Positions 21,368-34,072 of a stretch of DNA of 64,000 nucleotides are shown in pieces (the first letter of the stretch is position 1; each line of letters opens with the position of its first letter). The notes beneath the pieces were generated by a model that was given only the letters and a program-made list of their open reading frames with translations, was not told the origin of the DNA and did not search any database. Location: assembly GCF_000524555.1 (NCBI RefSeq), contig NZ_CP007154.1, forward strand, positions 248,001 to 312,000, in the 5' to 3' direction. The position numbers and the translations under genes are program-made. This DNA comes from Mesomycoplasma bovoculi M165/69 (GTDB taxonomy: Bacteria > Bacillota_I > Bacilli_A > Mycoplasmatales > Metamycoplasmataceae).

Positions 21368-22453
21368 ATGAATACTATTCAAAAAATTGGAATTTATGGT
21401 GGGAGCTTCGATCCTTTTCACAAAGGACATCAAAGTGTTGCTCAAACTGCTATTGAGCAGTTAAATTTAGATGAGTTATATCTTGTGCCAGCTTGGCAAA
21501 ATCCAACTAAAAAAAACTCACCTTTAGTAACTAGTGAGCATCGCCTTAAGATGCTAGATCTTGTTAAAACAAACAAAATTAAAGTTAGTGATTTTGAAAT
21601 TAGAGCACAAAAAGTGAGTTATACAATAGATACTATCAATTATTTTGTAAAAAAATTTCCTAATGCTCAACTTTTTTTAATTATCGGTAGTGATAATTTA
21701 AAATTTTTTCACAAATGAAAAAATTATGAACAAATTTTAGAATTAGCTCAATTAGTTGTTTATCAACGTGACTATCGAATTTCTAAAAGTCATATTAATA
21801 AATACAAATTGATTAGTTTAATTGCAAAACCATTAAATTTTAATTCAACAGAAATTCGACAAGGTAATTTAAATCAATGTCCAGCAGAAATTTCTAGTTA
21901 TATTGCTAAAAATTTTTTATATATTGATGTTATTTTAAAGTATCAAATTAATAATGGTGAGAGATTGAAACATTGTTATAACACTGCCAAAATGGCAGCG
22001 AGTTTAGCAAAAGCACACAATAGTGATGCTAAAATTGCTTATTATGCTGGTTTGTTACATGATATTACAAAAACTTGAGAACCAGAAAAACATAGATTAT
22101 TTTTAGAAAATCACCACTTTGGTGATGTGAGTAAGTTGTTAAATTATCAATTACACCAACTTAGTGCTGCTCAATTTTTAAAAAGTAACTATCCACTTCC
22201 TTATCCAGAAATAGTGCGAGCCATTGAATGTCATACAAGTTTGTGTCACCAAATGAATTTACTTGATAAAATTGTTTATGTTTCTGACAAAATAGCAATT
22301 GGTCGCCGTTTTGAAGGTGTGCAACAACTTCGAAAATTAGCTCTAGAAGATATAGATGCTGTTTTTAAAATATTAGTCAAACAGTCCGCCCAATTACACA
22401 AAGAAGAAAAAAATAGTGATGAACAAAATGAACTATACAAAATTCATTCCTAA
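21368..22453 (+). CDS. nadD: Fused NadD adenylyltransferase and YqeK HD-domain hydrolase
   Basis: One 361-aa reading frame carries two enzymes. Residues 1-~185 are nicotinate-nucleotide adenylyltransferase, with GGSFDPFHKGH (ATP-binding HxGH), GSDNL and NSTEIRQG. Residues ~190-361 are a YqeK-type HD domain, with RLKHC, GLLHDITK (HD pair), HQLSA and an ECHTS segment. YqeK homologues hydrolyse Ap4A. The fusion would couple NAD synthesis to nucleotide clearance. The frame is continuous across TGA Trp codons. The nucleosidase gene overlaps its 3' end by 35 bases. Related mycoplasmas are known to carry such fusions. Confidence 0.88.
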
Positions 22454-23099
22454 TCAAATTGATATTGCAATTATTTTTGCTGATGAGTTAGAATTTGTGG
22501 AACCTCAATCTTTAAACTTGGAAATAATTGCTGATTTGTCTTGTGAGAATTTCAAACTTTTAAAGTTGAGATATAAAAATATTGTATTTTTGTATGGGCA
22601 AAGTCGAATAGGTTTACTAAATGCCACTAGTTTTTGCCAATATTTGATTGATAATTACAACATAAGTGTAATTATCAACTATGGAGCTGTGGGTTCTGTG
22701 GATTTACCAATCCATTCACAAGTTTATCCTTCTCACTTTTATTATCTAGATGCCAAAACTCCTTGATATCCAAATGGCCAAACTCCAGGTGAAGTTGCTT
22801 TTTATCAAAATAATCTTTGAGCCAAGGAACCAATTAATTTGGCTTCATCAAGTTCATTTGTAACTAATGTAAAACAACTTGATGGTTTTGAAAACATCAA
22901 AATTTTTGATATGGAGGCCTTTGCATTAGCAAAAATTGCTCACAATTTTTCCAAAAAATTTTATTGTCTTAAATATATCAGTGATAATTTAGGTAATAAC
23001 GAAAATCTCAATGATGTCAATACCACCATCAAAGAAGGTGCTCGTTCAAGTTTTGAGCTAGTGATTAGCAAATTAGAAGAGATTGCAAATTCTCTTTAA
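22419..23099 (+). CDS. MTA/SAH nucleosidase-like protein (PNP/UDP family)
   Basis: A 226-aa protein of the nucleoside phosphorylase fold. It has the nucleoside-phosphorylase core INYGAVGSVD, the catalytic segment DMEAFALAKIA matching the (V/D)MEAxAxA motif of methylthioadenosine/S-adenosylhomocysteine nucleosidases, and KYISDNLG matching RxISDxA with the catalytic Asp. It probably cleaves MTA or SAH to adenine. It starts inside the end of the nadD fusion (ATG at 22419; an alternative ATG is at 22428), consistent with translational coupling. Confidence 0.78.
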
Positions 23100-23162
23100 A
23101 TTAACTTTGCTTTGGCTTCACTTTTTGCTGAAAATATGGTAAAATTTCTAATTTATATTATT

Positions 23163-23168
23163 TATAAT
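23163..23168 (+). promoter_or_regulatory. -10 element for gyrB
   Basis: TATAAT 42 bases before the gyrB ATG; AAAGGAGAAG follows just before the start. Confidence 0.6.
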
Positions 23169-23176
23169 ATAAATAG

Positions 23177-25135
<1,959 letters not shown>

Positions 25136-25146
25136 CTCTTCTTGTT

Positions 25147-25152
25147 TATAAT
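25147..25152 (+). promoter_or_regulatory. Candidate -10 for the DUF2130-like gene
   Basis: TATAAT between the gyrB stop and the next start; TSS about 48 bases before the ATG. Confidence 0.45.
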
Positions 25153-25206
25153 TAAAAATTCTTGAAAAACATAAAAAATAAACAATAGATTAAAAAAAGG
25201 TTAGAT

Positions 25207-26175
25207 ATGAATCAAGCACAAGAAAGTATAGTTTCAAATACAATTTTATGAATAGTTGTTGTAATATTAATAATACTTGCAATTATTGTAATTTTTCTTA
25301 TAATGTATATCAACTATACAAAAAAACAAATAAGAGAAGATTTAAATAAACAACAAAATACAAATGAAACCAACCTAACATATACAAATAGTAGATATTT
25401 AAATTCTAAAATAATTGGTGAAGAACTTGAACAATGGTTATATCGACAATATCAAATGATTAATTCAAATTTTGATGGAAAAGCATCAGATTATAGATTT
25501 GAACTCAAAAAAGATAATAAATCAATATTAAATGCAGATGAAACTAAAGGGACTAAAGCAGACTTTTTGTATGAAATAACCAATAACATTACTGGTGAGG
25601 TTGTAGAGAGTATTATAATTGAAGCTAAAACAGAAAACTCAATTAAGCAAGGTAATCAAAAAAATAAAAATTTTATTGAGAAACTAGAGTTAGATAGGCG
25701 TAAAAAAGGCGCTCGTTTTGCTATACTTGTTACAGAACTAGAACCTTCAGAAGATTTTTTAGTTCGAAGTGTTTCTGATAATGAAAACATCTTTATGTGT
25801 CGTCCATATTTTTTTACAGCATTTCTTAATATTTTAAAATCTCTTGTTTTACAAGAAATAAACCTAAAACAACAATTAATGAGTATTGAAAGAATTGATT
25901 TTCAAAAAGCTAATGAGATTTTAAATAACTTCAATATTTGGCGTAATGAAAAAATTTTAAAAGAAGCTGAAAATATTAAGAAAAAATTAGATCGTACTTT
26001 ATCGCATTCTCAAAAAATTCAAGATATAGCTAGAAAACTAGAGCAAGAAGCAGAACAAATCGCTAAAAATACAAGAGAAATTCTAACACTGCATGCTAAT
26101 AGGTTGATTAATAACATTAATGATTATCATATTGCTGAAAAAGTTATTAATGAAATTGAGCAATTGGGCAAGTAA
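25207..26175 (+). CDS. DUF2130-like membrane-anchored protein (possible nuclease fold)
   Basis: A 322-aa protein with one N-terminal membrane helix (residues ~15-36, ILWIVVVILIILAIIVIFLI). A globular domain of ~170 residues follows, with GEELEQWLY, ETKGTKADFLYE and IIIEAKTEN, then a long C-terminal coiled coil (~residues 225-320). The Asp...Glu-X-Lys pattern resembles PD-(D/E)XK enzymes and the DUF2130/RmuC-like group. The nuclease suggestion is inference. AAAAGG lies before the ATG. It stands alone between gyrB and the second adhesin operon. Confidence 0.65.
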
Positions 26176-26267
26176 AATTAAAATAATATTTATAACTTGC
26201 AGTTTGATTTTATTTAGTTTTCAAAGATGTTATAGTTAGTTGTTGGAGTTACAATTATACACAAATT

Positions 26268-26300
26268 TGCTTTTTTTGTTGCAAAAAAAAGCATTTTTTT
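26268..26300 (+). terminator. Terminator-like hairpin after the DUF2130-like gene
   Basis: TGCTTTTTTT and AAAAAAAGCA form a 10-bp stem with a 6-nt loop, followed by T7. Confidence 0.6.
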
Positions 26301-26350
26301 ATTTTTTGCCAAAAAATAAATTTATTTAGCTTTATTTTTTGGTTATTTAC
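26291..26350 (+). repeat. Copy A of a shared upstream element
   Basis: CATTTTTTTATTTTTTGCCAA, an A-rich stretch, then TTTATTTTTTGGTTATTTAC. The same order of blocks, with small differences, occurs at 55530-55590 upstream of the giant surface protein. Both lie 200-310 bases before a surface-protein start. Confidence 0.45.
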
Positions 26351-26599
26351 AAAGTTGCAAGCTTTTAAATTCCCTATAAAAACAACCGCTTTTTTGTTTT
26401 TGGGAAAAAAATATGAATTTGAGCAAGATTTTTTAGTAGTTTGTGAACTTGCAAACTTGAAATTTGCAAGTTCTAAATTAAAATGATAAGTATGACTGTT
26501 TAAGACTTAAATTAAAAATTTAAAATTTACTATTAAAAAAAGGATTTTTTAGTAAAATTTGTTAAAATATAGTCTTTTAAATGCAAGGAATTATAATTT

Positions 26600-29500
26600 A
26601 TGAAAAATAAACAGATTATTACTCTTATCGGTACAACAGTTGCTGGAGTTTCTGTTTTTGGGTTGGCAGTTGGTCTTGCAACCACAGTGCGCTACAATTC
26701 AGAAGACCCTAAAAAAGCTGTTACAACATTTGCAAGTAGCGTTGCAAATGTTTCATTTAACACACAAGCATTCCCAATTGATGCCAATTATGAAAGCATC
26801 AAAAAACAACTTTTTAGCAAAGGTGGACCTGAAGCTGATAAAGGTGTTGATTTTAATAAAATCTTAACCTTTTATGAGCTTGCCAAAACTGAAGGCGAGC
26901 AAGCAACAAATGATGCAAGAGAGTTTGTTGCAATCAGCAATGGAACCAGTTTGGATCCTCACTTTGTTGTTGATAGTTTTACTTTTGATGATAAAAGTAA
27001 AACTTTTAAAGTTGATTATCATGTTGAACAAATACTCAAAAATAATCACAAGGTAATTTCTAAAAATTACACCAAAACTATTGCAATTGCACAGCGAATC
27101 AATTTCTTCCTTGCCGATGTTGTAGATGATGCCAAAGCTAGTTTTGGCAAATTAATTGCTAATACATTAGCTGATTTACAGGCAGCAACAGATAAAACTT
27201 TAGTAAAAATTCCTGAAATTTCACGAGCTGTTGACTTTCAAAATTATGTTAATCAAGCTGCAAATAGTCAACAAGCAATTGCTTCAATCAATGCTTACTT
27301 TAAAAACTTTAGTACAATTTTAACTAATTTTACAAATAGCAAGAAAAATGCATTGCCAGACAATGCACCAATTTATTCATTTGCTTTAGTTCGAAATGCC
27401 TTAACTGGTAATTATGTTGATGTTAATAGTCAAGGAATTGTGACATTTTACTTGCAAACTAGCTTGTCTCCAATTGCCAAACGTGATTTGACTAATATAG
27501 AAAACAAGAATTTAACTTATGTGGATGCCATTAGTATTGCTAAAGTTACTGATAGTCAAGTTGCAAGTTACTTTACAAGCGCACAAGACATTTTAGGCAA
27601 TATTGATTTAACCTTTAATAAAACTGCCCGTCGCACCACTTTGGCAGCACAGAGCTCTGCTAGAGCAGCTGGAACTACTACAACTGTAAGCACAGCTACA
27701 ACTGCTCAAACAAAAGAAATAAGTCAAACTACAGCTTTTGACTTTTTAAGTGAATTACAAAAAGGTTTACCTTTTGCAAGCACTTTAAAAGCACGCCAAG
27801 ACTATATCAAACAATTAGTTAATTTATATACAAAAAATGGATTATCATTTGCATTTAATGGTGATTTAACAAACTTTTATAACGCTGGCGCTTTTGGTGA
27901 GGCAAACCAAGAAAGTCAAACTGGCTTATCCTATACTTTTTTAGATAAAGATATTGCTGTTGTGCCAACAAGCACTGGTGATTTTGCAGTATCATTGCCA
28001 GTTAAAATTGAACTAAAAAATAGTTTTTTTGGTGGAAGTGATGAAACTGTAGTTGCAAGCAAAGAGATTGCTTTTGAACTTACAGGTTTCAAAACTAATG
28101 CAAACATTAGTCAAGAACAACAAAATTTAGCATTTAAACCTGTTGCAAGTTCAACTGCAACTGCTAAAAAAATAGAACCAATAGTATTGCCAGAACAAGA
28201 CAAAAGATTAGTTTATAATCTTGACCCATCACCTTATTCAAGATTTGTGTACAATCTTAATCCTTATTTGTCACAAGATATTAAGGACGGAATAAGTGGA
28301 CAACAAGCAGCAAGCGCATCACAAGGTAGCACACTTGGAACAGGTGGTCAACAAGAACCAACTGCTGCCACAACTACTACACCTACTGATGATGATGAAA
28401 AGGGTCTCTCATATAAAGAAAAACAATTAGCAGAAACATTGCTTGCAAATGCTTGAGGACACTTTACAAAAAGTTCTGCTCCAGTTTTATTAGAAGAAAT
28501 TAAGGCATTAGTTAGTGGCAACAAAAATGATGCACTTTACAAACTTTTTAGCAATCGTGCAGGTTATAGCTATGATTTTGGAACTACAAATGCTTATGTA
28601 AATGCTTGAACTAGTAAAACAAAATTCCCAACTCTTGAGCAAATTAGCAAATTTGCAAAAGATGAAACTGATTTTGCAAGTGAAAGTCACATTGGTTCAT
28701 TGGATACAACAGACTTTTTTGCAAAACCAGCAGATGTTGCAGCCTTTTATGGGTATTTAGCAGAACAAGGACCTGCAAGAGTAGCTTCATACTTGTTACA
28801 ACTAGCTCAGTCTTGAGGAGTTGTTGGTAAAGATGTTAATGTAGCTCAAAAAATCAAAGAATTTCAAGCTAATCCAGGAAATGTGTTTGCAAAAGCCTTT
28901 GCAATCAAAGGCAAAAATGCAGGTCAAGCTAGTGGGCAACCACAATCTCAGCAACCTGAAAGCAAAATTCTTTCATTTAATAAACAATATCTTGATCTTC
29001 ACAACCAAGGTTTCTATTCTTCACTAGTTTTACCTAAAAAAGCAGAAGAAATTGTTAAAAAAGCGTTTGGATTAGAAAGCAATCCAGCACAAAATAGCAA
29101 TGTTACTAAAAGTGATTCAGATATTTTAAAAGCACTTCAAAGTTCAAAAGATCAACTTGATTTAATTGATGGAAATCAATTTAGTGAAAGTGGTACAGAT
29201 TTTGCTAAACATGCAAAAGATCAAAAAAATATTGATAGACCTGATGGTTCATCAACAACTAAAACAGGAACAACAACTACTACAAATTACCAAGGATTTA
29301 AAACTTTTGGTGATGTTTTAATTGCTTTCTATATTAAAGCATTGCAATTTAATAACTTTGCTCCATTTAGCGCAATTGATAGCAAACTTATTGCAAAACC
29401 TACTTTTACTAATTTTGTACAGTCAGTTAATGATGATGTAACAAAAAAATTGTTCGAATCTAAAATGTATGATGATGAAAAATATGCAGCCATCGACTAC

Positions 29501-30346
29501 TATTACACTTTTGGATATGCAAATGATAAAGGTGAAATTGAAAAACCATTATTTGTTACTCCAACTAAAACCATTATCTTTAATGTATCAAGTGAAGAAA
29601 CAACAACATCAGCAACAAAAGTATCTGAATTAGACAAAGCTATTGTATCTATTCCAATTTATTACCAAAATGCAACTGTAGATAACTTTGATAATCAGTT
29701 TTTTGCAAACAATAATACAGATACAAGTGCATCTGGAGCTTCTCAAGATTCAACTGAAAATATAAAATGAATTGATAACTCAGCAACACACACACTTGCA
29801 ACTGTGTTAGGACAACAAGGTAAAGATTTAGAAAGTTATGTTGCTACACATTATCCTAATTATCAAATTATGATAAATCCTAAAGTAGAAACTGATAAAT
29901 TTAATTCAAATAAAAAAGTTATTACTTTAGCATTGCAAGAAATTACTCCTGCAAGCACAGAAAGCAAACCTAGTGCGCAGGCAAGTATTGTAACTGGACA
30001 AACAGCAGCTGAAAATGCAAGTCAAACTGAAAGTTCAACAGCTAGTCAAGAAAGTCAAACAGCAGCTGAACCAGCCAAGGCAAAAACAATCACTCAAACC
30101 CTACCAATAACAAAAAATCAACAAAGTAGAAATAGTGATGATGACGACGATGACGACGATAGTGACGGTTCTGCAGGAACAAGTGACAAACACCAACAAT
30201 CATCAGGGACAAAAGATACTGAAGCAAAAACTACTGAAGCACAACCAGAACCACAACCTAAACCAACCGCTCCTCAAATTCCAATCTCTTCTTTATACTA
30301 CAAAATTTATGTATCTGTAAAACCTTCTCAATCAACCACTGAATAA
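26600..30346 (+). CDS. P97-like adhesin paralogue 2
   Basis: A 1,248-aa exported protein that reads through many TGA Trp codons. One N-terminal hydrophobic helix (residues ~7-30) is followed by YNSEDPKKAV, the family motif shared with the proteins at 3523 and 34073. Thr/Ala-rich linkers lie near residues 345-380 and 570-605. Near the C-terminus there is an acidic run of eight Asp (nucleotides ~30139-30162) within a Gln/Ser/Thr-rich low-complexity tract. Canonical R1 repeats are absent. AAGGAATTATAATTT precedes the ATG. The P102-like partner starts 19 bases after the stop. A role in host-cell attachment is inferred from the family. Confidence 0.75.
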
Positions 30347-30365
30347 TAATAAGGAGTAAATTAAT

Positions 30366-33300
30366 ATGAAATTTCGAAATCCAAAAACAATAATGGCTCT
30401 TGGTTTTAGCATCACAGCGATTGCATCTACAGTTGTTGCTGTGCCTTTAGCACTAACCTATTTTAGTTATTCATATAATAGTCAACTAGATGCTCGTCAG
30501 TTGTCTAGCACTCCTGTTGAAGTAGTTTCAGGTGGGAAGTTCGATCAAGAACAATTTGACAAAGCAGTGCAAGATTTAAAAATCAAACCTATGTATGCAC
30601 AAATGCAAGTTGATAATGCATTAAAACTTGACCAAAGTGGTCTTTATAGTTTTCATTTAGTAAATGCATTTGATTTTAGCACTATTGAAAATGCTGGTTT
30701 TAATGTTGAAATCGATTCTAGTGCTGCAACTATTGAAGACACCACTATTAAAAATGTGATTGTTAGAGCATATAACAACATTACAACATATACTAAAACT
30801 GTTGATCTTAAAGGTTTTGCAACACCTGTAACACTTTCAGTTGGAACAAGCAAAACCTTAGATTTTGAACCTGAAAAATCTACAATTACTTTTAGTAGCA
30901 CTCGTTTTGTTTTGCCTTCTGAATTTGCTTTTATGCTTGAAGATAACTTCCAACGTAATTTTAGTAATAGTCGTGATTTGAACTCAGCATTTGCAAAAGC
31001 TTTGAGCCAAACTGGTGCTCAATTAAATATTCGTAATGATTTAAACTTGCCAACTATTTTGCCACAAGGCGAGTTATTGTTACCAACAGTAACAATTAAT
31101 AATCAAGCTGCTCAAGCTCAAGCTGCTTTGGGACAACAACAATTAGATGCGCCAGTTTACAACTTGAGTTTTGCTAACTTTAGTGATCAAAATGGAACTT
31201 TAGCAATTAATTTAGAAATTGCTGACAAAGTGAGCCGAAATGTTAAAGCTCAATTTACATTAAATATTCAAAATCTTGCAACTTTAAAACAAGTTAATGA
31301 TGCAATCAACCAATTGGTTGCTAAAAATGCTAGTCAATTCTTTACTATTAAACAAGATGTTGAATTTGCACTAAACAAAGATAAGCTAACATTAGCTCAA
31401 ATGTTTGCAAATAACCAAATTAGTCCATCAGTGCTCGAGTCAATGAAACACAAAGGATATGCTAATTATTTAAAAGAGCAAGCTAAAGAAAAAGCTATTA
31501 AATCAGGAACTTTTAAACAACCAGCTCCTGTTGTAAAACCGGAAGATGAGGAAGTTGTTTCAAGAGCAAAATCTAAAGATGGTATTTTACCAATTTCACC
31601 AAATGAAAATAGTCTAAAAAATTCATCTCCAATTAATAGTCTTCAAAATTATTTTGAAGTCAAACAAGGTTCTATAACAAACGATGATCCACGTTTAGCT
31701 AATTATAGTTTTGATGTTTATAATGCTGGTTTTGATTTTAATGATCCAGAGCAAACAAAAGTTAAATTTAGTTTAAATGTGACTAAAGCACTAGATGTTC
31801 AGTCACCTTACTTGCAAAGTCTTGCACCACAAAGTGCAGATAGCAACACAAACCTTATTACCAACAATTACAATAGTCTTACAACAACTACTGTACCAAC
31901 TAAAGGAACTGCTCCTTATTCATACAACATAACATACAATATTCCAGCTTCAGTTGAAGTGCCATTATATGAAATCAAAAGTGCTTCAACTTTAACTAGA
32001 GCTATTCCAGTTAGCCAATCTCATTCACTTATTTTAGCTAGTGATGCTTTTGCAATGGCTCAAGATTTAACTAGTTTGGCAAGCAAAAGTGAATATAGTT
32101 TAGATGAATTAAATCGAATTGTTTCAACTATATACCTATTTAATAAAGGTTACTTAATTTCAAGTACTGAAAAAACTAATTTAGTCAATCTTTATGCAAG
32201 TGGTAAAACTGTGGTAGCCAAATCTGCAATTACAGCAGATACTCAAGACTTGGGTGACCAAATTTGAAGATTAATTTCACAGGCTAATGATAATTTAAGA
32301 GCAAAAGTTGCTATGGTTGCTAAAGACAAAATTAGTTTTAGTTTAGTCAATAGTGACAATGTTGCTATTGAAACTATAGATGTAACTGGTTTTGGAGTTA
32401 AATCACCTGCCTTTGTAGCAGCTAATAAATATCGTGCTGATATATTCTTAGATGCTCGTTATGGAGGAATTGAAGACGACCATCAAGGTGGTCAATTCAT
32501 TCGCGACTACACTAGAGGTGATTTGAAATTTAATTTAAATGGTAATACTGCTAGTCCTCAAGGAATTACTTTAGATAAAGCTATAAATTTTGAAAGTAAT
32601 AGTTCAATTACCAAAGATGAAACAACAAACATCAAAGATGGAGCTGTCTTTTTAGCAGTTGATCTTAAAAATCTTGGACTTGACAAACATTACTTACTAA
32701 CAAACAATGAAGGTAAAGGTTTGTTTATTCAAAGAATTCTAAAAGATGAAAACACAACCGGTTCTTCAACCAAACAACCATCTACTTCTACACCTAGCTT
32801 AAAAGTTTCATATATTTTGGGAATGGATTTAAACGAAAATGGTTCTTCTAGTGGAGCTAAAGGCAAAACATTGGCATTATTATTATCAGGGGAAATTGCT
32901 AAACAAGCAGAAGACATTGATACAAATAAAGGTCATAGTTACAACTACGATACAAGCGATGAAATTATTAAAAAGAATACATCACAAAGTTCGCAAACCT
33001 TAAATGAGGAAAATAATAAATATAATGTTTTTGTTCAATATCAAAAACAAAATGGATTTGATCAATATGCGCCTTTACAACCAAATTCAACTTTAGTTCT
33101 TCAAATTGTTAAAAGTGGTACAGGATTTGATATTGTTGCTCAAACTAGTGCAAGTGAAAACCCATCTGAATCAAAACTTGGTTCATTTGTGTTTTCAATC
33201 CAAGATAGTGGAAAAACTTTAAATTGAGCCAAAATTGGTAGTGAACCAACTAATAAATCTTTCAATGATGATAGATCAAAAGGGAAAGTTGTATTTAAAG

Positions 33301-33407
33301 GAATTGCAATTTTTGAAAACAACAAAGAACTTTGAAACTATGACAAAACACCAACAGTTAATGAAATTAGACAAGCATTTGTTGATGCCTTTATTTTAAA
33401 CAAATAA
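30366..33407 (+). CDS. P102-like adhesin paralogue 2
   Basis: A 1,013-aa exported protein with one N-terminal hydrophobic helix (residues ~10-33), then long alternating strand-rich and Gln/Asn-rich segments. There is a KPEDEEVVSRAKSKDG linker near residue 395. The C-terminal motif (FKGIAIF ... IRQAFVDAF) is shared with the proteins at 6795 and 36978. AAGGAG lies 10 bases before the ATG, and the gene is in an operon with the P97-like gene. A strong terminator follows at 33427. It is presumably displayed at the surface with its P97-like partner. Confidence 0.75.
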
Positions 33408-33426
33408 TATATCAATTAATTTAAAA

Positions 33427-33461
33427 TAAAAAAAGTCAAGATTTTTCTTGACTTTTTTTAA
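33427..33461 (+). terminator. Terminator of the second adhesin operon
   Basis: AAAAAAAGTCAAG and CTTGACTTTTTTT form a 13-bp stem with an ATTTTT loop, immediately after the P102-like stop. Confidence 0.85.
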
Positions 33462-33989
33462 AATATGTTATAATTCTTCGTGGCACTATTAGATATAGTG
33501 CCGGTATAAAAAATTTCTTATCTTATTAATTTGTAAAAATTTATAATTGTTTATAAAATTTATCATTGTTTTCTAAAAATAAAAAAGTTTATATTTATTA
33601 ATTTATTTAAAAAATTTTCTTTCAAAATAGTCCATTTTATAATTATATTTGTTAGTTTTTAAAATAAATTTTTTAAGCTCATATCTTGTTATAAATAAAA
33701 TGTAACATCTCCTTTATTTATTTTTATATTTATTTTTTTCTTTTATACATTGTATAAAAAACATATTTTTTAAACCAGAGCCCTCACAATCACTCTGGTT
33801 TTTATTATAAAATTATATTGATACTCTTTATACCTCTGAAAGTTATTGAAAAAACCTGTAAGTTATCTTGCAGGTTTTTTATTTACTTTAAGTTTTAAAA
33901 ATTAGATGTATATTAAAACGAAAATATATAAACAATATTTTGCGAAAAACAATATTAACTTAATCAAAAATTATTTTTGGGTACTTTTT

Positions 33990-34019
33990 TTGCTTTTTTT
34001 TTTTTTTGCGGAGTATAAT
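33990..34019 (+). promoter_or_regulatory. Promoter with T14 spacer tract (third adhesin operon)
   Basis: TTGCTT (33990-33995) and TATAAT (34014-34019) are 18 bases apart. The spacer is almost entirely a T14 homopolymer (33994-34007) plus GCGGAG. Gain or loss of T's by slippage would change the -35/-10 spacing and so switch transcription. Confidence 0.6.
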
Positions 34020-34072
34020 AATCGTACAAGAAGATTAACCAGATTTTCAAAAAAATATAACAAGGAACATTA

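Larger units (their letters stand above)
26176..26599. other. Intergenic region upstream of the second adhesin pair
   Basis: It holds a terminator (26268-26300), an element shared with the region upstream of the giant gene (26291-26350), and a weak -10 (TAAAAT, 26563-26568) for the adhesin operon. No reading frame was recognised. Confidence 0.55.
33408..34072. other. 665-bp intergenic region with promoters and hairpins but no gene
   Basis: It contains an extended -10 (TGTTATAAT, 33465-33473) directly followed by a perfect 8-bp hairpin (GGCACTAT/ATAGTGCC, 33482-33502). About 280 bases of featureless AT-rich DNA follow. Then come two terminator-like hairpins (AACCAGAG/CTCTGGTT near 33774-33805 and AAAAACCTG/CAGGTTTTT near 33850-33878), and the T14 promoter of the third adhesin pair. 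No coding frame is evident. The extended -10 and downstream terminators would fit a non-coding transcript. Confidence 0.5.
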
